A stretch of 64,000 nucleotides of DNA from Symbiodinium natans (Eukaryota; Sar; Dinophyceae; Suessiales; Symbiodiniaceae), in assembly GCA_905221605.1 (NCBI GenBank), contig CAJNDS010000385.1, positions 89,641-153,640 on the forward strand, read 5' to 3'. The notes beneath the pieces were generated by a model. The model was not told the DNA's origin. It made no database searches and saw nothing but the letters and a program-made list of their open reading frames with translations. Positions 42,762 to 55,608 of this stretch are shown here, one piece after another. The translations under genes and the position numbers were made by a program. Each line of letters begins with the position of its first letter. The stretch's first letter is position 1.

Positions 42762-43648
42762 TAGTCGATGCACTACTTTCCTGCTTGAAAGGCATAAATA
42801 ATACAAAGAAAAACACCTATTCACTTCGAGCAAAGCTTTATTATAAAAACTTGAAAAATTCAAACCCAAGCACACGAAATCATATACGCCAGTTGAACAT
42901 AGAAGATGTGAGATTATTAGATGCATCCGAATACAAACTACACAAAGGCCTGCGTTCCGCAGCTTTGCGTACATGATATACACAATACGAGGACATGTTG
43001 AACATGTAGTCCGTATAGAGATGAGATATCACTGCTTGAAATTTAGGGTTTAAGGGTTCACTAAACCCCATACATACATTGGGACTGAAATTTTGGGTTT
43101 AGGATTAGGGGCGAGGGAGCGGGATTTAAGCGTCTGACGCTCCAGGGTGTGGGATTTAGGGTTTGGTGTTTAGGGGACCTCACTCTGATACTTCGTAAAT
43201 GCGTCTGACGCCCCTGCTCCAGCGTCCGAGGGCTTGACCTCAGTACGATGCGCGGTGTAACCGCCTTTGCGTGCCATCTTGGATTGATACGGCTTCCCGC
43301 CTTAACTCATGGTCCCGATAGTTCTACCCCGTACTCATATGATGAATGAACAAACAAATCACCAAACGCACAGAAGATTAAACACCCTGCCGGAAATCGC
43401 AAATAATTGCGAAAGCTTGAGCGTGGGATGCCGTGCCTCAAGGGTTCTGGGTGTTCTCTAAGCTACCCTTTAAGAAGAGATCTTTTTAGTACCGCTGCAG
43501 GCGTGCTTCGTGCTGAGCGAGAAGAGCTCGCGGAGTCAAGCCTTAAAGAACTTGGTGAGTGAGCGCTGAAGAAGCCTTTCTAGTAGCAAGCGCACTCAGA
43601 CAGTCTTGAGAGTTTTGGAGAACTCACGCTTGGAAAACGTGCTTGGTC
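42762..43648. other. No gene recognised
   Basis: Short open frames and scattered TTTAGGG-like pieces (about 43,040-43,170) only. Confidence 0.4.
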
Positions 43649-44105
43649 TTAGTCTGATTCTGACGCATCCGTAGAGGATGGCTTGGACGTCTTCCATCCC
43701 TTTGAGCAAGTGCCCCAGTGCTTCGCCGAAGTACCCTTAATGAGGCCTAGCCTCTTACGTTCTTCTTGTTGGCACGCAGGGCACCGCGTTGGGTCGAGCG
43801 GACGTCGTTTGGGCACTGGTTTAGTAGTGGGGGGCGTCTTGGGGGTTTTCACGGCTCGCGAGTGAGACGGCTTAGGCAACTCCGACTGCTGCTCATCTAG
43901 CCGGTCACGCAGCAGCTGAAGTCTGTCTTTGGCTGCGTCGCGACGAGTTTCTGCACTCTTTACCTGCGATTAAGGAACTAGACGAGTATGGAGAAAAAAA
44001 AACAAAACTGAGAATTACTTGGTTCAGCCTGGATTCCTCGAGCTGTCGAACCTCCAGCTCCACCTCAGCCTTCTTGATCTTCTTCTGAAGCTTTTTCAAG
44101 CCCAT
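43649..44105 (-). CDS. Small two-exon gene: coiled-coil and CxxC...HxxxC protein
   Basis: Exon 1 runs from an ATG at 44105 to 44019 and is a charged helix (MGLKKLQKKIKKAEVELEVR). A 55-bp GT-AG intron (44018-43964) with a T-rich acceptor joins it in phase 0 to exon 2 (43963-43649). Exon 2 continues the helix (DRLQLLRDRLDEQQSEL), then has a Pro/Lys/Thr-rich linker, a CPAC pair followed 17 residues on by HWGTC, and an acidic Ser-rich end. The product is 133 residues. I read it as a small nuclear or nucleic-acid-binding protein with a C2HC knuckle, a common form near mobile elements, but the family is not recognised. It lies between the two large units and is present once. Confidence 0.6.
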
Positions 44106-44446
44106 GATACGCCGAAAGGGGAGCGCCCGCGCGAAACCACGCTGGAGGGAGCCGAAAACTATTTGCAAATGTTCTCGTCTGTCTCACTTTGCTTAGGATG
44201 TGCGATTACATTGTTTGTATGTTACGGATCACATAGCAAAGAACATATGGGAAATTGTCTGTAACCCTCCAATCTAAACGAGGCTTATCCTTGACACCAG
44301 GAATCCCCTTGGACACATATGGTATCTCTGACTTTTTTGATTAGAACAGTTCATGATGCGGTTTACGGCTTAGGGCTTACTACAGAGAGTAGTATCTCGC
44401 ATAGAGGCTTCTGCGTAAATTCTTTCCAAGGTATAGGCTCCGCGCG
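44106..44446. other. Upstream region of the small two-exon gene
   Basis: No recognised feature; probably holds the promoter. Confidence 0.35.
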
Positions 44447-44477
44447 GGTTTAGGGTTTAAGGTTTAGGGTTTAGGGT
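44447..44477. repeat. TTTAGGG tract
   Basis: Four units. Further degenerate pieces follow at 44,520-44,620. Confidence 0.8.
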
Positions 44478-44692
44478 CCCGAGCATATGTCCCTAGCATC
44501 TGCTAGCGAAACAGAACCTTAGACCCCAAAAGCCTGATACCCTGACCGAACCCCGTATACCTTAAACTGCGAAACCCTTGGGTTTAACATCTGAAGGTCC
44601 TAAACCGTAGACTATGCCCTTCAATAGTGCTGCCAACATCCGAAACCGCGTCCGAGGGCCGTACCTGCAGCGAATTGCTAGGCAGAGGATGG

Positions 44693-44722
44693 ACCCTAAA
44701 CCTTAAACCCTAAACCTAAACC
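44693..44722. repeat. CCCTAAA tract
   Basis: Four units with one-base changes. Confidence 0.75.
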
Positions 44723-44810
44723 CAAATCAAATATTGAGAGGGATGCGTAGAGGCGTGGTTGGGGGCTTGGGCCACTCCTTAATGTTTGACTGTGGCAATA
44801 CAAGAAGTTA

Positions 44811-44858
44811 CCCTAAACCCCAATCCCTAAACTCTAAACCCTAAATCCTAAACCCTAA
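44811..44858. repeat. CCCTAAA tract
   Basis: Seven units with variants CCCCAAT, CTCTAAA and CCTAAAT. Confidence 0.8.
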
Positions 44859-44889
44859 AGGATTCTGTTTTCCCGATAAAGATCCTATA

Positions 44890-45490
44890 AAATATAATAC
44901 ACACGCCGAAAATGAAACAAGGACAATAAGTAAAGGGAAGTTATAAAGGGAAACGTTGAAGGACTTTAAGGGGAAATCTAGGGGAAATTAAAGGGATAAA
45001 TAGGGGAAACCCAAGTGATTTAAGGGAATGGTTTAGGGGATTTTTACAGCAGTCACCAGAATCGCATGAGGTCTAAGGGAAAATGAAAGGGAATTTGAGG
45101 GAAATCGGACGTCCCTTACACCAGGCTTTTAGAGGGAAAAAATCCCCTTAAAAAGGCCGTTTGTCAATAGGTGCGCACTTTATTGTGTGAGGCACAGCTA
45201 TGTGATGTGTTCAAAAGCAGGCCAGATGTAACTCATTTATTTTTTTCTGTGCTGAGATTATTAAGTTGCATGAATGAAAAGGTACACAACGCGCACCAGG
45301 TCCTAAAGAACTAAGTTTATTTATCACTCACTGCGCGTACAATAGCTATGTGACCTTACCAAATATAAACCGCACCGCTAAAATGAAACAATGATAAAAA
45401 GTAAAGGGAATTTATTAAGGGGAAGTCTGAGGGAAATCGAAGGGATAAGTAAAGCAAATCCCAAATGATGCAGGGGCATTGCCTAGGGGG
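44890..45490. repeat. AG-rich stretch with a diverged direct repeat
   Basis: Runs of AAGGGAAA and AGGGGAAA on the + strand. Two related segments, about 44,890-45,040 and 45,360-45,490, share AAAATGAAACAA, GTAAAGGGAA and the order of their purine runs. No coding frame. Confidence 0.65.
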
Positions 45491-45494
45491 GCCG

Positions 45495-48480
45495 TTTTAA
45501 TTCGTTTAATTGATTTAATTCCGGGCCTGGGCCGGAGAATTAAATGAGTTAAATTCAGTTAAATGAATTAATTAATTCATTCATTTCGTTCATTTCATTC
45601 ATTTAATTCATTTAATTCAGGGCCTTGCCCGGAGAATTAAACGAATTAAATGAATTAATTAATTCATTCATTTAATTCATTTAATTCGGGGCCTTGCCTG
45701 GAGCATTAAATTAATTAAATGAATTAATTAATTAATTCACTTAATTCATTTAATTCGGGGCCTTGCCCGGATAATTAAATGAATTAAATGAATTAATTAA
45801 TTAATTCTTTTAATTCATTTAATTCGGGGCCTTGCCTGGAGAATTATATGAATTAAATGAATTAAATCGAGCCTCTGGACGGGAGATCTCAGGCCATGTA
45901 CAGAATTAAATGTATTAAATGAATTAAATGAATTAAATGACTTAAATGAATTAAATGAATTAAATGAATTAATTAATTAATTCATTTAATTCATTTAATT
46001 CGGGGCCTTGCCGGGAGAATTAAATGAATTAAATGAATTAATTAATTAATTCATTTAATTCATTTAATTCGGGGCCTTGCCTGGAGAATTAAATGAATTA
46101 AATGAATTAATTAATTAATTCATTTAATTCATTTAATTCATTTAATTCATTAATTCATTTAATTCATTTAATTCATTTAATTCATTTAATTCTTTAAATC
46201 GCCTGGGATCTCGGATAAGAGGGGCCCGATTTAATTCATTTCATTCATTTAATTCGGGGCCTTGCCCGGAGAATTAAATGAATTAAATGAATTAATTAAT
46301 TAATTCATTTAATTCATTTAATTCGGGGCCTTGCCTGGAGAATTAAATGAATTAAATGAATTAAATCGAGCCTCTGGACGGGAGATCTCAGGCCATTTAC
46401 AGAATTAAATGTATTAAATGAATTAAATGAATTAAATGAATGAATTAATTAATTCATTTAATTCATTTAATTCGGGGCCTTGCCGGGAGAATTAAATGAA
46501 TTAAATGAATTAATTAATTAATTCATTTAATTCATTTAATTCGGGGCCTTGCCTGGAGAATTAAATGAATTAAATGAATTAATTAATTAATTCATTTAAT
46601 TCATTAATTAATTCATTTAATTCATTTAATTCATTTAATTCATTTAATTCATTTAATTCTTTAAATAGCCTGGGATCTCGGATAAGAGGGGCCCGATTTA
46701 ATTCATTTAATTCATTTAATTCGGGGCCTTGCCCGGAGAATTAAATGAATTAAATGAATTAATTAATTAATTCATTTAATTCATTTCATTCGGGGCCTTG
46801 CCTGGAGAATTAAATGAATTAAATGAATTAAATCGAGCCTCTGGACGGGAGATCTCAGGCCATTTACAGAATTAAATGTATTAAATGAATTAAATGAATT
46901 AATTAATTAATTCATTTAATTCATTTAATTCGGGGCCTTGCCGGGAGAATTAAATGAATTAAATGAATTAATTAATTAATTCATTTAATTCATTTAATTC
47001 GGGGCCTTGCCTGGAGAATTTAATACATTACATGAATTAATTAATTAATTCATTTAATTCATTTAATCATTTAATTCATGTAATTCTTTAAATAGCCTGG
47101 GATCTCGGATAAGAGGGGCCCGATTTAATTCATTTAATTCATTTAATTCGGGGCCTTGCCCGGAGAATTAAATGAATTAAATGAATTAATTAATTAATTC
47201 ATTTAATTCATGTAATTCGGGGCCTTGCCTGGAGAATTAAATGAATTAAATGAATTAAATCGAGCCTCTGGACGGGAGATCTCAGGCCATTTACAGAATT
47301 AAATGTATTAAATGAATTAAATGAATTAAATGAATTAATTAATTAATTCATTTAATTCATTTAATTCGGGGCCTTGCCGGGAGAATTAAATGAATTAAAT
47401 GAATTAATTAATTAATTCATTTAATTCATTTAATTCGGGGCCTTGCCTGGAGAATTTAATACATTACATGAATTAATTAATTAATTCATTTAATTCATTT
47501 AATCATTTAATTCATGTAATTCTTTAAATAGCCTGGGATCTCGGATAAGAGGGGCCCGATTTAATTCATTTAATTCATTTAATTCGGGGCCTTGCCCGGA
47601 GAATTAAATGAATTAAATGAATTAATTAATTCATTTAATTCATTTAATTCGGGGCCTTGCCTGGAGAATTAAATGAATTAAATGAATTAAATCGAGCCTC
47701 TGGACGGGAGATCTCAGGCCATTTACAGAATTAAATGTATTAAATGAATTAAATGAATTAAATGAATTAATTAATTAATTCATTTAATTCATTTAATTCG
47801 GGGCCTTGCCGGGAGAATTAAATGAATTAGATGAATTAATTAATTAATTCATTTAATTCATTTAATTCGGGGCCTTGCCTGGAGAATTAAATGAATTAAA
47901 TGAATTAATTAATTAATTCATTTAATTCATTTAATTCATTTAATTCATTTAAATCATTTAATTCATTTAATTCATTTAATTCATTTAATTCATTTAATTC
48001 ATTTAATTCTTTAAATAGCCTGGGATCTCGGATAAGAGGGGCCCGATTTAATTCATTTAATTCATTTAATTCGGGGCCTTGCCCGGAGAATTAAATGAAT
48101 TAAATGAATTAATTAATTAAGTCATTTAATTCATTTAATTCGGGGCCTTGCCTGGAGAATTAAATGAATTAAATGAATTAAATCGAGCCTCTGGACGGGA
48201 GATCTCAGGCCATTTACAGAATTAAATGTATTAAATGAATTAAATGAATTAAATGAATTAAATGAATTAATTAATTAATTCATTTAATTCATTTAATTCG
48301 GGGCCTTGCCGGGAGAATTAAATGAATTAAATGAATTAATTAATTAATTCATTTAATTCATTTAATTCGGGGCCTTGCCTGGAGAATTAAATGAATTAAA
48401 TGAATTAACCAATTAATTCATTTAATTCATTTAATTCGGGGCGACTTGGCTGCAGAATTAAATGAATTAAATGAATTAAT
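45495..48480. repeat. AT-rich palindromic satellite with higher-order repeat
   Basis: About 3 kb built from a roughly 70-bp palindromic module. AATTAAATGAATTAAATGAA meets its complement through AATTAATTAATT, and modules are joined by the GC-rich spacer CGGGGCCTTGCC(C/T)GGAG. Two rarer spacers mark a higher-order unit: CCTCTGGACGGGAGATCTCAG (starts 45872, 46371, 46838, 47265, 47697, 48188) and CCTGGGATCTCGGATAAG (about 46,202, 46,670, 47,095, 47,531, 48,019). Higher-order spacing is about 430 to 500 bp. No open frame is meaningful. Function unknown; candidates are a centromere-like or origin-associated satellite or a structural fragile site. Confidence 0.95.
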
Positions 48481-48489
48481 GTATTGTGT

Positions 48490-48547
48490 CCAAATAGACC
48501 CCAAAGGCCCCTCTCACATGTGGCCGAGACCTTTAGGGTCCATTTGG
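48490..48547. other. 58-bp imperfect hairpin at the satellite / unit boundary
   Basis: Left arm 48490-48507 and right arm 48530-48547 pair at 16 of 18 positions (CCAAATAGACCCCAAAGG with CCTTTAGGGTCCATTTGG). The 22-bp centre contains the perfect palindrome CACATGTG at 48515-48522. The symmetry centre is at 48518/48519. Confidence 0.85.
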
Positions 48548-49182
48548 CCATTTCCTTTATATTGAAGTACTGCCCTCAGAATGAGCGGCCAGAACCTGAA
48601 TTCGCCATTGCAGACCCTGGGCCTGACATAGACATCCACACTATTTTAGACCCTAGCCATTCCAGACCTTTGCATGCAGGACTGCAGGGTGTGTCGTGCA
48701 TTCACCAAGGATCTGAATCGGTTCCGGGCTAGGGTCTCCAGTGGTAGCCATGACCATTCCATACTCTTCGCACGTGACAAGTAGGGTGCCGCCATTCCAA
48801 ACCCTCGCAAACTGAGGTACAGGAACCATCACGGGCGGGCTCTGTAGATGTCGCAATTCACAAGAGATCTCGCCACACAACGCAACTGTAGGTCTCAATG
48901 ACGGGGGCCAAGAGCCCCGGTAAAAAGAATGAAAGAATAGATCGCCATTTCGGTGATCCATTATCAATCAATGACTCGCTATAACCAGAAGAATGTGGAG
49001 AATATGTCTCACCCTCTCATGGTTCCATCTGAGCGATTTCGCCCGTCATATCTTTGGCCTGGCTTCCTTCTTCTCCGTCTCGATTGATGCTTTGGGTGTG
49101 TCCGCGCAACTTTCATCACACAAGCGATGGATATAGGCATTGTATTAACTTTTGTGGTGTAGTTACTATTTCGCTCCTTTTC

Positions 49183-50372
49183 AGGAGTCAATGAGGGAAT
49201 TAGAATATTTATGGGATAAGGAACGGTATCGCTTTCGACACCTTCGACATCCTGGCTTCTTCGGCCGGTGACTCTGTTTCCAGCCAAAATTCAGTTCCAT
49301 CTATACGAAAGTCCCAGCCTCAGGAAATGACCAATTCCACCTATATGAAGGTCCCAGCCTCAGGAAGTGACCAATTCCACCTATACGAAGATCCTGGCCT
49401 CAGGGAGCCTCAGGAAACCACCTATATGAGGAGTCAATGAGGGAATTAGAATATTTATGGGATAAGGAACGGTATCGCTTTCGACACCTTCGACATCCTG
49501 GCGTCTTCGGCCGGTGACTCTGCTTCCAGCCAAAATTCAGTTCCATCTATACGAAAGTCCCAGCCTCAGGAAATGACCAATTCCACCTATATGAAGGTCC
49601 CAGCCTCAGGAAGTGACCAATTCCACCTATACGAAGATCCTAGCCTCGGGAAACCACCTATATGAGGAGTCAATGAGGGAATTAGAATATTTATGGGATA
49701 AGGAACGGTATCGCTTTCGACACCTTCGACATCCTGGCGTCTTCGGCCAGTGACTCTGTTTCCAGTCAAAATTCAGTTCCATCTATACGAAAGTCCCAGC
49801 CTCAGGAAATGACCAATTCCACCTATATGAAGGTCCCAGCCTCAGAAAGTGACCAATTCCACCTATACGAAGATCCTAGCCTCGGGAAACCACCTATATG
49901 AGGAGTCAATGAGGGAATTAGAATATTTATGGGATAAGGAACGGTATCGCTTTCGACACCTTCGACATCCTGGCGTCTTCGGCCGGTGACTCTGTTTCCA
50001 GCCAAAATTCAGTTCCATCTATACGAAAGTCCCAGCCTCAGCAAATGACCAATTCCACCTATATGAAGGTCCCAGCCTCAGGAAGTGACCAATTCCACCT
50101 ATACGAAGATCCTAGCCTCGGGAAACCACCTATATGAGGAGTCAATGAGGGAATTAGAATATTTATGGGATAAGGAACGGTATCGCTTTCGACACCTTCG
50201 ACATCCTGGCCTCTTCGGCCAGTGACTCTGTTTCCAGTCAAAATTCAGTTCCATCTATACGAAAGTCCCAGCCTCAGGAAATGACCAATTCCACCTATAT
50301 GAAGGTCCCAGCCTCAGGAAGTGACCAATTCCACCTATACGAAGATCCTAGCCTCGGTAAACCACCTATATG
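49183..50372. repeat. Five tandem 236-bp repeats, copy 2
   Basis: Same five units as in copy 1 (starts 49183, 49429, 49665, 49901, 50137), with a few base changes that shift a G/A or C/T variant between units. This suggests local exchange among units since duplication. Confidence 0.95.
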
Positions 50373-51116
50373 AAGGTCTCAGCCTCAAGGAACGACCAAA
50401 GATCCATTCCCAACACAATCATGTGCTCCACCATACCCATTCCATGAAAAATGAATGTGTGCCAAAGCCTCTCGCGAAGCCGGATCCAGCGAGACGAGCT
50501 ATAGCAAGGAATAGCTAACTGCCCCCCTTTCGACGACATGGCCTCAACCTCTGCCATGGAGAAGAACACACACTGTCAGAAGCCCCGCGTCTCACGGTCC
50601 CACAAAGATGGCCTCCAGCACATGGTAAGTCAATTCGACGAACGAAGAAAAAGAAGAAGCAGGGACAGCAGGACCTCTTCCGGACCTCGCACCCGTCGAC
50701 AACAACAACTCGCCTAAAAACTATGGCTCTCCAGAACATAAGATCCAATCAACGTCATACGAAGAAAGACAAGCGAGGCGTCAGTTGCAACGAAAACACA
50801 GATACACCGAACCCTTCGCAGACCTGATGACGAGCATGGGAGGGCCGCAGCCATGCCATTGGATCAAGTTTCACTCTCACATGATCTCTTGATAGTTCAC
50901 ATAATCCCGAACCGAACCCATGCCAAAGCATGTCACGCATCAGATCAGCAGAACAGCCGACAAACGATGCCCAATACAATCAGCCGACCTTCACGCTACT
51001 CCGAAAATAAACACGAGACCACGTCATCTATGGACTCATCAGGCATAACTGTCACCAGAGCAACTCAATTTTCCACACGCGCATCTGTCACGAGCTCAGT
51101 TAGATCCGGCACTTAC

Positions 51117-52539
51117 CGGCCGACGGCACTTTCTTTTGATGCCCCCGACCTGAACTTGGTGTTGCCGCTTCGCATTGAAGGGTGTGCGCTTGACATACCC
51201 TCGCTTAGAAGCCGGCTTCTTTTGAGCCCAGACCCGCACTACAGAAGCCTCCTCCTCACGAGCACGGACAAGTGGAAGTTCAGCCTTGTTCTGCGGGCCT
51301 TTTCCATTATCCTTTTGCTCGTTACACCAAGCTAGCCAGCTGGCCTCAGACCATAAAGGCTTGGCTAATGCACGCGACAAAATGACACCTTCAGCCGTGA
51401 CTCTAGCAAAGGGAAAGCACATGGCAACGTGATGCGCTAGTAACTTGCGGTAGTGCATTAGACGCAGCTTCAAGAGAAGCGTGGATCTGTGCAGGGAGTT
51501 GGCTGTGCGCAACCATGCATTGATCTCCGCGTGAAGAGCCTCATTCGAGGAAGTCCCACTGGGTAGAAATGCTCTTTCCTGCGGAGTCATGCCATGTCGT
51601 AGCCGAAGGTTGTTCCACAACCATTCGAGGCGGTCCGGCGCAACGGCTGACCAGAGGATCTTAAACACCTCTTTGTTGGCGCCGGTTACCTTTCTGCCAA
51701 CTTCCTCTGGCTTCAAGCTACACAAAGCTGCTAGACCCCTTATGAATTCAAGGCGGCTGTAAAAGGGAACATCAGTGCACAGATTCGACATGTATGCCTC
51801 AGCCTCGGCTTTGGGCATAGTCCGGTGCCATATGTGATCTCGCGCACGTTCCTCGTCTTGGCTCAGCGGTGAAGGATTGCTGCCGGTGAACATGGTGCCC
51901 CAGTTCTTAGCGGTCTTGCTTGCGTCAATGGCTAGCACCTTTCGCAGAAGTGATCGCAGCATCCTAGAACCAGCCGTTCGCTTGTTCCAATGTGCATACT
52001 CATACACGATTGCGAGATGGATTGGGTCGAGGGCCACGCACTTCAGACTCGCGCAGATGCTACGCAACTGCGAGAACAACTTCGGAGATGGCTGATCTGT
52101 GGCGAGAAATTCGATTTGTGCCAAGGAAGCTTCTGAGAAGCTAAGCTGGAACTCATCCACGACATGCTCTGCTTTCTCAGTTGCCAGAGGCGCCATTAGC
52201 AGCACAGCTCCGGTACGACCTCGGACTGTAAGGAGCCGTCTCCACGCTGTGGTGTCAGGAAACGGAGCAGCATCTCGAGCCGCCTTCGGTGCACGATATG
52301 ACTCCTGACCCTTGAGTTTGAGGCATGTTCTAAGCGTTGCATCCACACTCACGTAGAGCCATTCCTTGTTGTCGAGAAGAGTATCCATCATTTGCTTCAT
52401 CTTCGTTTGCACTGCAGCTGAATACGCGACATCCTCAAGAAGTGGCCACCAATGCCGAGTGTGAGTGGGATATAGAGAAGAGAGCTGATTGCCAGCTTCG
52501 TGAGCTCGAAGATGCAGTCTGGGCCAGGTAGCTCGAACC
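51117..52539 (-). CDS. Polyprotein exon F: DDE-type transposase, copy 2
   Basis: Same as the copy 1 exon, with the acidic triad D68, D150, E335 intact and one residue change (A288G, numbering from 52544). Confidence 0.7.
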
Positions 52540-52600
52540 TGCAAGAAATGTCGGGACGAATGGACATATCTTATGATTTCTATTCACGCGTGATACTCAC

Positions 52601-55533
52601 ACAAGTCAACAGCTGTGCATCCAGCCTGAACATGATGCATCAGTACCTCTTGGAACAGCATCTCGGCAAAAGACTTGTCGTAGTAAATATTCCGAACTCG
52701 GCGAGCCACTATTGTCTTGCCCAGCTCCGAGACGCTGACATACTCTGGACCACTGGACTTGAAAAGTAACCTGATCGTCTTATCTATGTAGTTGCGAGAC
52801 GTAGTTGAAGGCAGGACCACCGTGTCTGCCATGAGCCGTGCGCTCTCTTGAAGATATTGATGGACTGGTGTCTGGAGTCCTGCAGCATGATCGTGCAGGG
52901 CGAGAATCACCTTCATCTGCTTAGTGCCGGAGCATACATATTGGTTGATGTCAGTGTGGTACTTGCGGACATGAGTCAAAAGTCCATCCTTCTTGTTGAA
53001 AACTCGAAAGGGGCACAACCTGCATTTATGTTTGCCCCCGATTCTCATGTTCCTGCCACCTGACGGCAACTTTTCCACGTAGACGCGGACTTCCTCGGCC
53101 ATCTTTTCCAGTATATTCTCCGAAAACATCAGACCCTCATCTTCGTCTTCAAACATGGCGCATTGAGAAGGCGGCACGGCGCCGGCGTCTTCTGCATCCG
53201 ACCCTGCGCTCTCGCTGACATCTGAGTGAACTAGACCTGGCTTTTGCCTAGTCCTCTCCGAGAAAGCTGCTGAAGCATGGCCCGCCTTGCCCTTATCGGG
53301 GGCTGCGTGTTTCGCTCCAGCTTTAAGATCCAGCAGCATTACAGCGGCGCCAGCTCTCCCCACTTCTTGTTCCCAGAAGCTCACTGCTGTTGATGAGTCT
53401 ATCCCATCGAGAACAGACGAGGTAAAATTCTTCGACGTGAGCCGAGAGTGCGTTGCACCATCTAGCACAGACACGTGATCTCTGGTGGCACTATACTGTA
53501 CAGCCAAGCAGTGAGGTTTGCCATCGTTCTCAAAATGCAAGATGAACTTGTCGACTTCCGACTCTGGAAGACCCAGACAGGCGTGGATGTTTCTTTTTGC
53601 CATAGTGGCGCATGCTCTGTAGGAGCGAAACCCTTGCTCGACTGCGTCGGCGTTCTCCTTTCTGTCCGCACTGCTGAAGGTTGCATCGATCTCCGCTCTA
53701 CTCTTTGAAAATAGATGCCACATGGCGCACGGTATACAATTGCCGTCTTGAATCAATGTCGGTGGTACCGATCTTAAAGAAATGACAGTCTCAGCTCTTG
53801 CAGCAAACAGACCTGCGATTGTACTTGTGGTCTTCTGCACAATACGAACACTGAACCCGGTCTTGTCAACGATGGTCTTCTCGCATCTATAAATGAGATC
53901 GGCGTTGTTTTCAACGACAGCTTTGTCGATCCTAACACCATCAAAATGTAAGGACATATGCTTGGGCGAGAACGGACCCAAGACCTCTAGCCAGGCATCG
54001 ATGATAGCGTCTTCCACGGAGGTCCAGAAAAGATGGAGCGTGGACGCCATCGGTCGCTTTTTTTTGGCATCCGCGGTTAACTTGTCGAAATCGTCCGGCA
54101 AAGCGTTACACGCGAGCCATCGACAGTAGATCCCTAAGGACTGAAGCTTCCGGACGTAGTCGTTCTGCACACCAGCAGGCGGGGCACCCCCATTAAAAAC
54201 GACGTTGATCATGGCCTTTGCCTCTGCCGGCGACATGTCCAGACAGTCGCGTGCGAACCCATCTCGATCCTCGACACATTTATCCAGCACAGACCGCAAA
54301 TCCTTTGGTAGGCATGGGGTCGGCTCCATCTTGACGATGAGCTGCTGAAGAATCGTCAGGCAGCAGTTCGCGATGTCCAGATCGCAAGTGTGCTCCGACA
54401 AGGTTCTGTGTTGGACTCTTCTTGGCGCGGACTGAGCGCCTGCCCTTTTGGTATACCTGCGACTCCGAACATTGCTTTTGTCGGCGTAGTGGTACGTTAC
54501 ATCCAGGGCATGGAGACCAGGGTCTGCCGGAACTGGTTCGGGAACCGACTCGGTCTTGCCTGTCACACGTCTTCTCTTTGTTGCCCGAGGCAAATTCATG
54601 TAATATTCCAGAGATGCTTCGTACTCCTTCATCTTCTGAAGTTTCTTTTCTAAACCACTCTTCTCCGTCTTGGCAGATATACCGGGTCGGCCTTTTGCCT
54701 TTTTTTCACTTAGCGCTTGCTTAAGGTAGTTCATGACTACGCTGACGTTAGATGCTCGCGCAGGGAACTTGTTGATGTACTCCGTCAGGGATACAATATT
54801 ATGTAGTTCCTGGAAAACCAACATGCTGGATCGAGAGACATCGATGACGCTGTCCAGTGGCTTCTTGAATGTGATCAACGGTAACAAACCTCCAGGCCTC
54901 TCCTTGTTGCTTTTGGTTGTCCTGAGCACGCACTTCATCATGAAGTTCTTGTTCTGCAGTTCGTCCCAGAGAGATGACTTCGGAAGGTTTGGGATCTGGC
55001 ACGAAAACGTCATTGTCTTGAACTCATAAAAGGATAAAGCGTCTATCTGAGTCTCCAACATTTTTTGTGTAATGGCGTTCGTCAAATTATCCCACTCAGC
55101 TTGTCCTCGGTCGCGTTCATCCTGTGAATTCGAGCCTGCAAGGAGATTGCCCACACTTGCGTCGGTGTCGTTTGTCTTTTGACGAATTGGCAGAGAACAG
55201 GCCGTTCGCATAGTATCCTCTGTCAGGTAGTCATCCCCGCTGTTCACATATTCATCAATGAGCTGGTAACACTGCTCTTTGTTAAACTGCAGCTCGAATG
55301 CATGTTGGAGACGAAGTCCAGCAATCGATGCCTGTGTGGACGACAGGAACTTGCTGAGGGACGGGTCGGCCTCAAAAATACCAGCTTCCTCGTGGCCTGG
55401 GTGATTGTGTAGATACCGCGCAGGCATAAACCTGGCTTTTGCTTTCCACACAAGCGCGCGACGCAGAATGGAGTTGAAGTTTCCGATGTTGACACCAGCA
55501 AACATCATCATTCGATTCAGCTCCAATCTCTTC
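52601..55533 (-). CDS. Polyprotein exon E: polymerase-like module, cysteine peptidase, C2H2 finger, copy 2
   Basis: Same domain order as copy 1, with C602, H677, D694 and the C2H2 residues intact (numbering from 55541). One change is seen (E495K). The flanking 75-bp intron is at 55608-55534, with one C/T change inside it. Confidence 0.7.
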
Positions 55534-55608
55534 CTTGGCACAGTCTAAAGTAGAACAATACATTAAACCCACGCACACCCACCCGTGAAGAAGCAATATT
55601 CATGTTAC

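Noticed and set aside
45495-48480. CRISPR-like array of repeats and spacers
   Set aside because: Repeats are palindromic and AT-rich, spacers are themselves repeated, and no cas genes are present; it is a eukaryotic satellite.
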